NCBI RefSeq assembly: GCF_024199905.1
Contig: NZ_JANAFB010000010.1
Location: 1-64,000, forward strand
DNA length: 64,000 nt
Reading direction: 5' to 3'
Source: Rothia santali
GTDB lineage: Bacteria > Actinomycetota > Actinomycetes > Actinomycetales > Micrococcaceae
In this document: positions 36,957-45,621 of the stretch, piece by piece
Position numbering within the stretch: position 1 is the stretch's first letter
Layout of the letters: each line of letters begins with the position of its first letter
Program-made: the position numbers and the translations under genes
The notes under the pieces: model-generated
What the model was told of the DNA's origin: nothing
Database searches by the model: none
What the model saw: the letters and a program-made list of their open reading frames with translations, nothing else

Positions 36957-38513
36957 GTGGCGGAACGTCGTAGAGGACTGGGGCGTGGACTTGGTGCGCT
37001 CATTCCATCATCACCCGAGCTCGAGGAATCTCAGACTGCAGTGGCGGGTGGGACCGACAGCCTCTTCGACGCGGATGCTGGCACTGACGTTTCACGTGAA
37101 ACAGAGGAGACCCCAGCGGCCACCCCCTCGAAGCGTGGAAAGACGACATCGGCTAAGAGTTCGGGCTCACGGCGCACGCCTCAGACCTCGACCAAAGACG
37201 CCTCCGGTTCGCCCGCAGAGGGGAAGCGCGAACTCAACGACTCCTCCATTGACGCCACCGCGGCCAATGACCCAGCTGCCTCATCAAAGCAGAAAGCTAT
37301 CAAAGCAACCCCTAGAAACCGTCCTTCGTCGTCCAAGTCATCGAAATCGCGTGACGAAGTGACCAGCTCCACCTCAGCGTCCAAGAGCTCAGCAGCTGCG
37401 ACGAAGCGAGCGGATATGGGGGCCGCCCTGCGCAAGAGCGGGACAGGACGACGCCCCGTGGACTTCTTCTTCCAGCCGAGCGAACCGGCGAGCCCTGCGG
37501 ATGTCGAGGCCGTCGAAGCCGATTCCTCTTCAGCTTCCTCGATGCAGAGCGAACTTCCCGTATCCAGAGGAACGACTGCCTCAGCCGCGGATCCGGCGTC
37601 GACCACGTCGGCGTCCGTCGGCGGCGATGTTTCACGTGAAACGAGCGCAGATCAGTCGGTGTCTGACAACGGTTCCGAGAACCTCGTCTCGGTTCCCGGC
37701 GCGCACTTCGGCGAGATCGGGGTGCATGACATCCACCCTAACCGCAAGCAGCCGCGGCAGGACTTCGACGAGGACGAGATGGAGGAGCTGGTTCACTCCA
37801 TCCGCGAGATCGGGGTGCTTCAGCCGATCGTCGTTCGACGCAGCCGCGAAGAGGGGGATGCGCCCTACGAGCTCGTCATGGGCGAGCGACGCTGGCGGGC
37901 ATCCCAGCGGGCGGAGATCGCAACCATCCCCGCCATCGTCCGGGACACTCAGGACGTCGATCTGCTGCGCGATGCGCTGCTGGAGAACCTGCACCGCAGT
38001 CAGCTGAATCCGCTGGAGGAGGCCGCCGCATATCAGCAGCTACTCCACGAGTTCGGCACCACCCAGGAGGAACTCGCGCGGCGCATCGGTCGTTCGCGCC
38101 CGCAGATCAGCAACACCATCCGACTCCTGCGACTGCCCGCGCTGGTGCAGCGCCGGGTGGCTGCGGGCATTCTCTCCGCGGGACACGCTCGTGCGCTCCT
38201 GGTGCTCGAGGACCCGGCCGCCATCGAGCGCTTGGCGCAGCGCATCGTGGCGGAAGGCCTATCGGTGCGAGCGGTCGAAGAGATCGCGCAGGCTGGCGAG
38301 GGGGAGAAAAAGCCCAAGGAGCGTAAGGCAACCCCCTCCAATCGTCATCATGAGCGCCTCGACTACATTGCGGACGCGTTCGCCGACAAGCTGGACACCA
38401 GCGTCAAGATCAATCTCGGGGCCCGGAAGGGTAGGATGACGATCGAGTTCGCCTCGGTGGACGATCTGAACCGCATCATCTCCGTCCTCGACCCGAAGAT
38501 CGAGCGGGACTGA
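36957..38513 (+). CDS. parB: Chromosome partitioning protein ParB (Spo0J) with very long N-terminal linker
   Basis: 518-aa CTP-dependent DNA clamp; relatives are usually 300-400 aa. Residues 1-15 (MAERRRGLGRGLGAL) are the ParA-stimulating motif. Residues 16-245 are Ser/Thr/Ala/Lys-rich linker with a short conserved-looking PVDFFFQP (167-174). The CTP domain starts at about 246, with GERRWRA at 309-315. The helix-turn-helix (TQEELARRIGRSRPQISNTI) and the C-terminal dimer domain follow. Start is GTG 36957 with TAGGAG upstream. Two parS sites lie inside the linker coding region, each read as VSRET. Base composition is less GC-rich than neighbouring genes. Confidence 0.97.
   Translation: MAERRRGLGRGLGALIPSSPELEESQTAVAGGTDSLFDADAGTDVSRETEETPAATPSKRGKTTSAKSSGSRRTPQTSTKDASGSPAEGKRELNDSSIDATAANDPAASSKQKAIKATPRNRPSSSKSSKSRDEVTSSTSASKSSAAATKRADMGAALRKSGTGRRPVDFFFQPSEPASPADVEAVEADSSSASSMQSELPVSRGTTASAADPASTTSASVGGDVSRETSADQSVSDNGSENLVSVPGAHFGEIGVHDIHPNRKQPRQDFDEDEMEELVHSIREIGVLQPIVVRRSREEGDAPYELVMGERRWRASQRAEIATIPAIVRDTQDVDLLRDALLENLHRSQLNPLEEAAAYQQLLHEFGTTQEELARRIGRSRPQISNTIRLLRLPALVQRRVAAGILSAGHARALLVLEDPAAIERLAQRIVAEGLSVRAVEEIAQAGEGEKKPKERKATPSNRHHERLDYIADAFADKLDTSVKINLGARKGRMTIEFASVDDLNRIISVLDPKIERD
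37089..37102. other. parS: parS site 4 (inside parB)
   Basis: Perfect GTTTCACGTGAAAC within the parB linker, reading VSRET at residues 45-49. Confidence 0.95.
37629..37642. other. parS: parS site 5 (inside parB)
   Basis: Perfect GTTTCACGTGAAAC within the parB linker, reading VSRET at residues 225-229. Confidence 0.95.
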
Positions 38514-38529
38514 TCTCCCGGGACCACGA

Positions 38530-38569
38530 AAAGGCCCGCCCCGTTTCACGTGAAACGGGGCGGGCCTTT
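38530..38569. terminator. parS: Bidirectional terminator built around parS site 6
   Basis: A 40-bp perfect palindrome starts AAAGGCCCGCCCC and ends with its complement, with GTTTCACGTGAAAC (38543-38556) at the centre. It lies 17 bases past the parB stop and 27 bases before the end of the convergent trxA gene. A GC stem flanked by A and T runs gives intrinsic-terminator character on both strands, while the tip is a full ParB site. Confidence 0.9.
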
Positions 38570-38595
38570 CTCGTGGGACTCGACGAGAGGAGGTG

Positions 38596-38922
38596 TCAGC
38601 CGAGGAAGTCGGCGAACTCCTTCTCGAGTGCCGCCTTGGGCTTCGCTCCCACAGAGGTCTTGGCGACCTCCCCGTCCTTGAAGACGTAGATGGCCGGGAT
38701 CGAGGTGATTCCGTACTTGGCGGCGGTCTCACCGTTCTCGTCGACGTTCAGCTTCACGACGTCGACCGACTCGGCGTGCTCCTCGGCGATCTGGTCGAGG
38801 ATCGGGCCGACCATGCGGCACGGACCGCACCACTCGGCCCAGAAGTCGACGATGACCGGGCGGTCGCTCTTCAGGACGTCCTCTTCGAAGGACGCGTCGG
38901 TGACGGCTTTGGCGTTGCTCAT
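38596..38922 (-). CDS. trxA: Thioredoxin
   Basis: 108-aa cytoplasmic thioredoxin with the WCGPC redox motif in DFWAEWCGPCRMVGP (about 27-41) and the cis-Pro segment SIPAIYVFKDGE. It reduces protein disulfides and is recharged by the thioredoxin reductase encoded just upstream on the same strand (62-bp gap). It converges on parB and shares the parS-containing terminator. Confidence 0.97.
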   Translation of the reverse strand: MSNAKAVTDASFEEDVLKSDRPVIVDFWAEWCGPCRMVGPILDQIAEEHAESVDVVKLNVDENGETAAKYGITSIPAIYVFKDGEVAKTSVGAKPKAALEKEFADFLG

Positions 38923-38984
38923 GGTGTTTTCCTTTCCTGAGCGTCTGGGGATGAGAGGGTCTGAGGGCCCGGACGGCCGGAGGG

Positions 38985-40001
38985 TCAGAGGGACTCGAGG
39001 TAGTGCTGCGCGTCGATGGCGGCGACGCAGCCGGAACCGGCGGCCGTGATGGCCTGTCGGTAGGTGGGGTCCACGACGTCGCCCGCTGCGAAGACTCCGG
39101 GCAGCGCCGTCTTGGAGGACCGCCCGTGGACGGCGATCGTACCGTCGGGGGTCAGCTCCAGCTGCTCCCGGACGAGGTCGGTCCGGGGGTCGGAGCCGAT
39201 GGCCACGAACAGCCCCTCGACCTCCAGGCGCTGGGTCACCCCCGAGCGCAGGTTCTCGATCTGGAGGGCCTCCGTCTTCTGCTCGCCCTCGATGCCCACG
39301 ACCGCGGAATCCCAGACGAAGGTGATCTTGGGGTGGTTGAGGGCCCGCTCCTGCATGATCTCCGAGGCGCGGAGGGTGTCCCGCCGGTGGATCACGGTGA
39401 CGGAGGAGGCGAAGTTGGTCAGGAAGAGGGCCTCCTCGAGGGCCGAGTCGCCGCCGCCCACGACGGCGATGGGCTTCTCCTTAAAGAAGAAACCGTCGCA
39501 GGTTGCGCACCAGCTGACACCGTGCCCGGACAGCCTCTTCTCGTCCTCGAGTCCGAGCTTGCGGTACTCGGAGCCGGTGGAGAGGATGACGGACTTGGCC
39601 AGGGTGACCGAACCGTCGTCGAGCACGATCTTCTTGACCTCGCCGGAGAGGTCGACCTGGGCCACGTCCTCGTAGCGGACGTCGGCGCCGAAGCGCTCGG
39701 CCTGCTGCTGCATGTTGGCCATGAGCTCGGGGCCCTGGATGCCCTCGATGAAGCCCGGGTAGTTCTCCACCTCGGTCGTGGTCATCAGGTCGCCACCCGC
39801 CGCCACGGAACTGGCGAAGACCACGGGCTTGAGGTTGGCGCGGGCCGTGTACACGGCGGCCGTGTACCCGGCGGGGCCCGAGCCGACGATCACGACGTCG
39901 TGGACGGTCGCGTCGCCCTCCTGCTCGGCTCGCGGCGCGGGCTCGCTCTGCTGCAGATTGATGAGCGGGGCGGAGGCCGCGGAGAACACGCTGTCGGTCA
40001 A
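38985..40001 (-). CDS. trxB: Thioredoxin reductase
   Basis: 338-aa NADPH-dependent flavoenzyme. The FAD motif VIVGSGPAGYTAAVYTA begins near residue 37. The redox pair is in WCATCDG, the NADPH loop VVGGGDSALEEALFL, and the late FAD motif GVFAAGDVVDP. The start is taken as TTG 40001 because AAAGGTGA precedes it, giving about 35 residues before the flavin fold; an internal GTG close to VHDVVIVG is an alternative. A SigR/SigH-like promoter is upstream and trxA downstream, so the pair should respond to disulfide stress. Confidence 0.95.
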   Translation of the reverse strand: MTDSVFSAASAPLINLQQSEPAPRAEQEGDATVHDVVIVGSGPAGYTAAVYTARANLKPVVFASSVAAGGDLMTTTEVENYPGFIEGIQGPELMANMQQQAERFGADVRYEDVAQVDLSGEVKKIVLDDGSVTLAKSVILSTGSEYRKLGLEDEKRLSGHGVSWCATCDGFFFKEKPIAVVGGGDSALEEALFLTNFASSVTVIHRRDTLRASEIMQERALNHPKITFVWDSAVVGIEGEQKTEALQIENLRSGVTQRLEVEGLFVAIGSDPRTDLVREQLELTPDGTIAVHGRSSKTALPGVFAAGDVVDPTYRQAITAAGSGCVAAIDAQHYLESL

Positions 40002-40082
40002 GGGTCACCTTTCGGTCGTGGCCGTCGCCGGCCGAGGAGGCACGCCGACCCTGGGGGCGGCGCGGAGGTTTCTATGGGTGAG

Positions 40083-40108
40083 AACCGGTTCGCGGGGCAT
40101 TATATTCC
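40083..40108 (-). promoter_or_regulatory. SigR/SigH-type promoter of trxB-trxA
   Basis: On the minus strand GGAAT (40108-40104), exactly 18 bases, then GTT (40085-40083) match the thiol-stress sigma factor consensus known from Streptomyces SigR and mycobacterial SigH. A TATAAT overlaps it at 40104-40099. It would start transcription about 70 bases upstream of trxB. The rest of the 347-bp gap 40002-40348 shows no gene. Confidence 0.65.
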
Positions 40109-40348
40109 GGTACGCCCCGGGCGCGCCCGGAGCGCGCCCGCACGACTCCCTGCGGTGGAGAACCCTCCCAGAGGATCACCGGACGGTCGAGGGATCGCCT
40201 CACGGTCAGAGGCCGTGGACGACGCGTCCGAGAGGGACGCAACTGGAAGCGGATGCGGGCCGGGAGGGCCACAACCGGAACCGGAGGGCGGGCCCGCCGA
40301 GGCGAGCCGGGATCGGAACGGCCCCGGAACCCCGGGCCGCCCCCGGCG

Positions 40349-41746
40349 TCACTCCACGGAGATGTCGTTGATGCGCAGCCCGTAGGAGTAGCCGGCGATC
40401 GGCTCGCTGAGCTGGGCCGCCTGGGTGAAGTAGACGATGACGTAGGAGGCGTCCTCGGAGCTGGCCTGATCGGACAGGTCCACGGTGGTTGAGGGTCCGT
40501 CGAGGGTCCCGGTGCCCGCCTCCGTCGCGCCCTCGATGCTGGGGGAGTCGCTCGTGTACACGGTGAACTGGCCGCCCGTCCCGCCGTCCTGGCCCACCGT
40601 GACGCTCGAGACCTCGCTGGGCTGCTGCAGCTCGACCGCCAGGCCGACGCCGGGCACCAGGTTGCCGAAGGAGGCCGAGGAGAATCCGTAGCTGCTCCAG
40701 GAGGTCGAGGGGTCGCCGTCGGTCGCCAGTCCCAGCGTGCCGTCCTGGTCCCCCATGAAGCCGACGTTGCCGGGCACCACGCGGCTGATCCCGGAGATCT
40801 CCGGGGAGCCCGCGCCGCCGGTGGGCGAGGGCGAGGCGCTGGCGGAGGGCGACGACGTCGGCCCCTCCGGCGCGGAGCTGACCGTGCCGCTGGGGGAGGG
40901 ATCCGCGAACCCGGCCACGAGGGAGCCGAGGCGCGTGAAGCCGAAGATCGCGAGGCCGACCAGCAGGACCACCACCACGACCGCGGTGATCCACAGGCCG
41001 CCGCCCGCGCGTCGCCGCCGGGGCCGCTCCTCCTCGTCCTCGTACTGGACGCCCGGGATGAAGTCCTCCTCCTCGGGCTCGTAGCGGTTGTCGCCGTCGT
41101 AGCCCGCGTCCAGCCCCTGGAAGGCTGACGCCGCGCCGGCCGCGCCCGCCACGCCCGCGGTCCCGCCGGAGGCGTCCGACGCCGCTCGGTCGAAGAGGGT
41201 CCCGTCGCTCGAGCCCGCACGGGGCTGGCGCTGCGCGGGCGGCTCCTCGCCGAAGGCCTCGTAGTCCGCCTCGGACCACTCCTGGACCGCCGGCATGGGC
41301 CCGGTGTCCCCCGAGCGCCCCGAGACCGCGCTCTGGGGCGAGGTGTCGGTGCCGAGCTGCTCGTAGTCGGCGTCGGTGGCCGCCGTGCTGGAGCCGAAGA
41401 TCTCGGTGCCGAGACCCTCGGGGTCCTCGGGCTCGAAGTCCTCGGTGAGCAGGAGGTCCAGGAGCTCGTTGGCGGGGGCGTGGGAGGTGATCAGGTAGGT
41501 GACGTCCTCGGACTGCCCCAGGTCCAGGATCTGGAGGTTGCCGGCCCGCGGGCCCGCGGCGACCTCGCGCGCGTGCTCGATGAGCAGGTCGCTGTGCGCC
41601 GCGCTCGCCACGAGGATCGAGACCCGGCGCCCCAGCACCTGATCCCGCCCCTCCAGGACCTGGTCCTGGGCGGCGGTGGCCACCACCTGGGTGGTCACCT
41701 TGTAGCGCCCGCCGAGGACGGCGCCTAGCTGAATGGCCTGCGTCAC
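40349..41746 (-). CDS. MurJ-associated membrane protein: truncated pseudokinase plus extracellular discoidin-like domain
   Basis: 465-aa single-pass protein. Residues 7-100 resemble only the N-lobe of a Ser/Thr kinase (LGGRYKVTTQVVATAAQDQVLEGRD...), without the catalytic loop or DFG. An acidic disordered stretch follows, then one membrane helix at about 250-270 and a Ser/Pro/Thr linker. An external domain of about 130 residues (ATDGDPSTSWSSYGF and the VELQQPSEVSSVTV-type strands) resembles F5/8-type carbohydrate-binding folds. In mycobacteria equivalent domains are fused to MurJ (MviN). Here they form the gene just after murJ. Start is GTG 41746 with GGGAGGG. A role in regulating lipid II flipping is inferred. 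Confidence 0.8.
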   Translation of the reverse strand: MTQAIQLGAVLGGRYKVTTQVVATAAQDQVLEGRDQVLGRRVSILVASAAHSDLLIEHAREVAAGPRAGNLQILDLGQSEDVTYLITSHAPANELLDLLLTEDFEPEDPEGLGTEIFGSSTAATDADYEQLGTDTSPQSAVSGRSGDTGPMPAVQEWSEADYEAFGEEPPAQRQPRAGSSDGTLFDRAASDASGGTAGVAGAAGAASAFQGLDAGYDGDNRYEPEEEDFIPGVQYEDEEERPRRRRAGGGLWITAVVVVVLLVGLAIFGFTRLGSLVAGFADPSPSGTVSSAPEGPTSSPSASASPSPTGGAGSPEISGISRVVPGNVGFMGDQDGTLGLATDGDPSTSWSSYGFSSASFGNLVPGVGLAVELQQPSEVSSVTVGQDGGTGGQFTVYTSDSPSIEGATEAGTGTLDGPSTTVDLSDQASSEDASYVIVYFTQAAQLSEPIAGYSYGLRINDISVE

Positions 41747-41808
41747 GAGCCCTCCCACGCTGATTACGGTCGATGTCTGCTGTCGATGATACCGGCGCGT
41801 ACCTCCGG

Positions 41809-43455
41809 TTAGCGTCCCACACGCGCTCTGATCGGGGCCATCAGGCCGTCCAGCTCGCGGACCCTCAGGAGCTTCAGGGCGCCCAGGTAGACGATCCCCA
41901 TGACGGCGAGGCCCAGGAGGGAGAACAGCATCCCGCTGAGCGGGCTCCGCCACGGGAAGCCATCGATCGAGTAGCCCCCAGTCAGCTGGAGGAGCACGTA
42001 TCCGGCCAAGCCGGCGACGACCGCCGCGAGGGAGACCCGGAGGTGGGTCTTGACGATGTGCGCGACGTCGTAGTCCCCGAGCCACCGCTTCAGGGCCCGG
42101 TGGTAGAGCGCGGCGGAGAATATGTTCATGAACACATATAGGCCGGCCACGTAGAAGGTGGTGTACTGCGGCGGGACCACGGCCAGGACCAGGGCGCCGA
42201 GCGCGATGGTGATGATCGCGGAGATGACCTGCACCACCAGCGGCGTCCGGGCGTCCTCCGAGGCGTAGAACATCCGCCCCATCATGAACGCGATGGTCAG
42301 GAACGGCCCGCCCAGCGCGATCACGGTGACGAGCTGGCCCATGACCGCGCCGGCCCCCTGCTCGCCGCCGCTGAACATCATGCCCACCGGCCCGGCGTAG
42401 ACGATGAGGGCGACGGCGCAGAAGATCGTGGCCACCGAGGCCACCCGCAGTCCCTGCGACAGCGAGGCGACCATCCCGCCGTGGTCCCGCTCCCCGGCCG
42501 AGTGCGCCATGCGGTTGAACAGCACGGTCGCGATGGACAGCCCGATCACCCCGTGGGGCAGCTGGTACAGCATGGTCGAGTACTCGAGCAGCGCGGGGCC
42601 GGCCACCGCCTGGCCCGTGGCCTCCACGACCGCCTCGCGCGCGCCGGTCGCCGAGGAGGCGACCTTGGTCAGGAACAGGAAGGAGAGGTTGGCGATGATG
42701 CCGGTGGCGAGCGTCCAGCTGGCGATCCGCGCCGCCGTCGAGAGCCCGATCCCGCGCCAGCCCACCTTGACGCCCAGCCCCAGCCGGAGCCGCTTGAGGG
42801 GGATGAACAGGATGAGCGCCTGCGCCGCGACGCCGACCGTAGCCATCCCCGCGAGCCAGAAGGTCTGCGCGCCGGTCCAGTTGCCGAGCGAGTGGTCGGC
42901 GGTGGCGTTGCTGCCGAACATCCAGATGAAGACCAGCAGCGCCGCGATGGCGACGACGTTGTTCAATGCCGGCGCCCACATATACGCCCCGAAGGCCCCG
43001 CGCGCGTTGAGGATCTGCCCCACGACCGTGTACAGCCCGTAGAAGAACAGCTGCGGGAAGCACCAGAGGGCGAAGGTGACGCCGAAGTCGATCTGGTCCT
43101 GCGTCCACCCGGTCGAGACGAGCGTGATGATCGGCCGGGCGAGGAGCACGACGACGGTGGTGAGCACGGCCAGGCCGATCACGGCGAGCGAGAGGAGCCG
43201 CGAGATGTAGTCGGCCCCGCCGTCGGGGTTCTTGGCGGCCTTGATGATCTGCGGCACCAGCACCGCGTTGAAGACGCCGCCGGCCACGAGCACGTAGATG
43301 AGGTTGGGCAGCTGGTTGGCCAGCTGGAAGATGTCACCGGTGGTCTGCGCGCCGATCGCGGTGGCGATCAGGAGCGCCTTGACGAACCCCAGGACCCGGG
43401 AGACCAGGGTCCCCGCGGCCATGATGGCGCTCGAGCGCGCACCGGTTGCTGCCAT
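41809..43455 (-). CDS. murJ: Lipid II flippase MurJ
   Basis: 548-aa MOP-superfamily flippase with about 14 membrane helices. The N-terminal AAGTLVSRVLGFVKALLIA and the QLPNLIYVLVAGGVFNAVLVPQ segment are typical. It moves lipid-linked peptidoglycan precursor across the membrane. It does not carry the cytoplasmic pseudokinase domain of the mycobacterial version, which is encoded separately downstream. The NUDIX gene lies only 62 bp upstream, where many Actinobacteria have an additional large DUF6049 membrane protein gene. Confidence 0.95.
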   Translation of the reverse strand: MAATGARSSAIMAAGTLVSRVLGFVKALLIATAIGAQTTGDIFQLANQLPNLIYVLVAGGVFNAVLVPQIIKAAKNPDGGADYISRLLSLAVIGLAVLTTVVVLLARPIITLVSTGWTQDQIDFGVTFALWCFPQLFFYGLYTVVGQILNARGAFGAYMWAPALNNVVAIAALLVFIWMFGSNATADHSLGNWTGAQTFWLAGMATVGVAAQALILFIPLKRLRLGLGVKVGWRGIGLSTAARIASWTLATGIIANLSFLFLTKVASSATGAREAVVEATGQAVAGPALLEYSTMLYQLPHGVIGLSIATVLFNRMAHSAGERDHGGMVASLSQGLRVASVATIFCAVALIVYAGPVGMMFSGGEQGAGAVMGQLVTVIALGGPFLTIAFMMGRMFYASEDARTPLVVQVISAIITIALGALVLAVVPPQYTTFYVAGLYVFMNIFSAALYHRALKRWLGDYDVAHIVKTHLRVSLAAVVAGLAGYVLLQLTGGYSIDGFPWRSPLSGMLFSLLGLAVMGIVYLGALKLLRVRELDGLMAPIRARVGR

Positions 43456-43517
43456 GTCGTATATGCCCTATCCGTGATGAACCGTGGTCTTACCCGCTGG
43501 GCACGGGTCATCCCATC

Positions 43518-44027
43518 CTAGATCTGATGGATGATGTACTCCCGGGCGATGTCCGCGATCCGGCGCTCGTTGGGGAAGGAGAGCTTGCGCCCCAGGTCGT
43601 CGATGTTGACCCACGCGACGTCGATGGCCTCGTGGTCCGGGTCCTTCTCGGTGGTGAGGTAGCCGCCGGTGGCCTCGAGCAGGAAGTGGTGCACCGTCTT
43701 GTGCACGCGGTGGCCGGAGACCGTGAACCAGTAGTCGATCGACCCCAGCGGGGCGAGCATCCGGCCCTCGATGCCGGTCTCCTCCTCGATCTCCCGGCAC
43801 GCGGCCTCGTCGTGCCCCTCCTCGCCCTCGGGGTGGCCCTTGGGCAGGCACCACTCGAGCCGCCCGCCGCGATTGATGCGGGCGATGATGGCCACGGGGT
43901 GCCCGGGGGTCTCCAGGTCGACGACGATGCCCCCGGCAGAGACTTCTTCCACCGTGGGCAGAGGGGAAGCGGGAGTGAACGCCCGCTTCTTCGGTGCCCT
44001 GGGTACTGGAAAAGTCATACCGTCCAT
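43518..44027 (-). CDS. NUDIX hydrolase (MutT/RppH-like)
   Basis: 169-aa pyrophosphohydrolase. The complete NUDIX box GHPEGEEGHDEAACREIEEETGI begins near residue 64. A basic N-terminus (PRAPKKRAF) precedes the VSAGGIVVDL strand. It presumably hydrolyses nucleoside diphosphate derivatives; the substrate is unknown. ATG 44027 or the in-frame ATG at 44018 could start it. It is divergent from the CCA enzyme gene, the standard actinobacterial arrangement, and leads into murJ. Confidence 0.92.
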   Translation of the reverse strand: MDGMTFPVPRAPKKRAFTPASPLPTVEEVSAGGIVVDLETPGHPVAIIARINRGGRLEWCLPKGHPEGEEGHDEAACREIEEETGIEGRMLAPLGSIDYWFTVSGHRVHKTVHHFLLEATGGYLTTEKDPDHEAIDVAWVNIDDLGRKLSFPNERRIADIAREYIIHQI

Positions 44028-44154
44028 TTTACAGAGTTCGCCTGCCGGACGCGTTCGCCGGGCCGCCGGGGCGTCGTCGGCCGCGCGCGCCGTCGCCCGG
44101 CAGCCCGGGCCCGGCCCCTCGCCCCGGGGCGTTTTCTGGCACGATTGGACGATC

Positions 44155-45567
44155 ATGGTTAACCTCTTCGACAGCTCTGCGATCCACCCCGCCGCCCTCG
44201 AGCTCGGCCGTCTCTTCGAGTCCGCCGGCTTCGAGCTCTCCCTCGTGGGCGGGCCGGTGCGGGACCTCTTCCTCGGCTCGCAGGCGCTGGACCTGGACTT
44301 CACCACCAACGCGACGCCGGACGAGACGCTGCGCGTGGCCCGCGGCTGGGCGGACGCGCACTGGGAGATCGGCCGCGACTTCGGCACGATCGGCCTGCGC
44401 AAGGGCGACGCCATGATCGAGGTGACCACCTACCGCGCCGAGGCCTACGATCCGGACTCGCGCAAGCCCACGGTCGCCTTCGGCCGCCGGCTCGAGGACG
44501 ACCTCTACCGGCGCGACTTCACCATCAACTCGATGGCGCTGCGCCTGCCCTCCCTCGAGCTGGTGGACCCCTACGGCGGCATCAGCGACCTCTCCTCCGG
44601 CGTCCTCAAGACCCCCGGCCTGCCCCAGGACTCCTTCTCCGACGACCCGCTGCGGATGATGCGCGCGGCCCGCTTCGCCGCCCGCCTGGACATCGACCCC
44701 GCCCACGAGGTGGTCCTGGCGATGAAGGAGATGGCCGGGCGCATCGAGATCATCTCGGCCGAGCGGGTGCGGGACGAGCTGGTGAAGCTGATCAACGGGA
44801 AGAACCCGCGGCGCGGCGTCGACCTCATGGTGGACACCGGGCTCGCGGACCGGGTGCTGCCCGAGATCCCCGCCCTGAAGATGGAGATCGATGAGCACCA
44901 CCGCCACAAGGACGTCTACCAGCACTCGCTCACGGTGCTCATGCAGGCCGCGGACCTGGAGACCGACGCCGAGGGCCCCGTCCCCGGCCCCGACTTCACC
45001 CTGCGCTTCGCGGCCCTGATGCACGACGTCGGCAAGCCCGCCACCCGCCGCGTGGAGAAGGGGGGAGCGGTCAGCTTCCGCCACCACGACGTCGTCGGCG
45101 CCAAGCAGGTCAAGAAGCGGATGCGGGAGCTGCGCTTTGACAACGAGACGATCAGGAACGTCGCGCGGCTGGTCGAGCTGCACATGCGCTTCTACGGCTA
45201 CGGCGAGGCGGGGTGGACCGACTCCGCGGTGCGCCGCTACGTCCGCGACGCCGGGGACCAGCTGGAGCGCCTGCACCGCCTGACCCGCTCCGACGTGACC
45301 ACGCGCAACAAGCGCAAGGCCCAGCGCCTCGAGTTCGCCTACGACGACCTGGAGCACCGCATCGAGGAGCTCTCCGCGCAGGAGGAGCTGGACGCCATCC
45401 GCCCCGAGCTGGACGGCCGGGAGATCATGGAGATCCTGGGGATCCCCCCGGGCCCCGAGGTGGGGGAGGCGTACTCCCACCTGCTCAACCTCCGCCTGGA
45501 CGAGGGCGCCCTGGGGCACGACGCCGCCGTGGAGCGCCTGCGGGCGTGGTGGGCCGAGCGGGGCTGA
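44155..45567 (+). CDS. cca: CCA tRNA nucleotidyltransferase
   Basis: 470-aa enzyme adding or repairing the 3' CCA of tRNAs. The catalytic LVGGPVRDLFLG (about 28-39) and LDLDFTTNA with the metal-binding DxD are at the N-terminus, followed by RRDFTINSMA and RMMRAARFAARL. An HD-type phosphohydrolase domain (HRHKDVYQHSLTVL, ALMHDVGKP) follows, as usual in Actinobacteria. ATG 44155 gives the standard N-terminus. It is useful here because at least one tRNA gene in this window (Ile) does not encode CCA. After it the conserved origin neighbourhood ends abruptly at ftsQ. Confidence 0.95.
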   Translation: MVNLFDSSAIHPAALELGRLFESAGFELSLVGGPVRDLFLGSQALDLDFTTNATPDETLRVARGWADAHWEIGRDFGTIGLRKGDAMIEVTTYRAEAYDPDSRKPTVAFGRRLEDDLYRRDFTINSMALRLPSLELVDPYGGISDLSSGVLKTPGLPQDSFSDDPLRMMRAARFAARLDIDPAHEVVLAMKEMAGRIEIISAERVRDELVKLINGKNPRRGVDLMVDTGLADRVLPEIPALKMEIDEHHRHKDVYQHSLTVLMQAADLETDAEGPVPGPDFTLRFAALMHDVGKPATRRVEKGGAVSFRHHDVVGAKQVKKRMRELRFDNETIRNVARLVELHMRFYGYGEAGWTDSAVRRYVRDAGDQLERLHRLTRSDVTTRNKRKAQRLEFAYDDLEHRIEELSAQEELDAIRPELDGREIMEILGIPPGPEVGEAYSHLLNLRLDEGALGHDAAVERLRAWWAERG

Positions 45568-45586
45568 CGGGGGAGTTCCCGCAGGA

Positions 45587-45621
45587 TCCAGGAACGGTTT
45601 CCCGGGGGTCCAGGAACGGTT
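45587..45621. repeat. 13-bp direct repeats upstream of ftsQ
   Basis: TCCAGGAACGGTT occurs at 45587-45599 and 45609-45621, 22 bp apart, two helical turns on one DNA face. A TAGCGT -10-like element follows at 45624-45629. The repeats may be an activator or regulator site for ftsQ. Confidence 0.5.

Noticed and set aside
41809-43108. Upstream open extension of the MurJ-associated gene running antisense-frame through murJ
   Set aside because: The extension is a frame shadow of murJ. A strong GGGAGGG and GTG at 41746 mark the real start.
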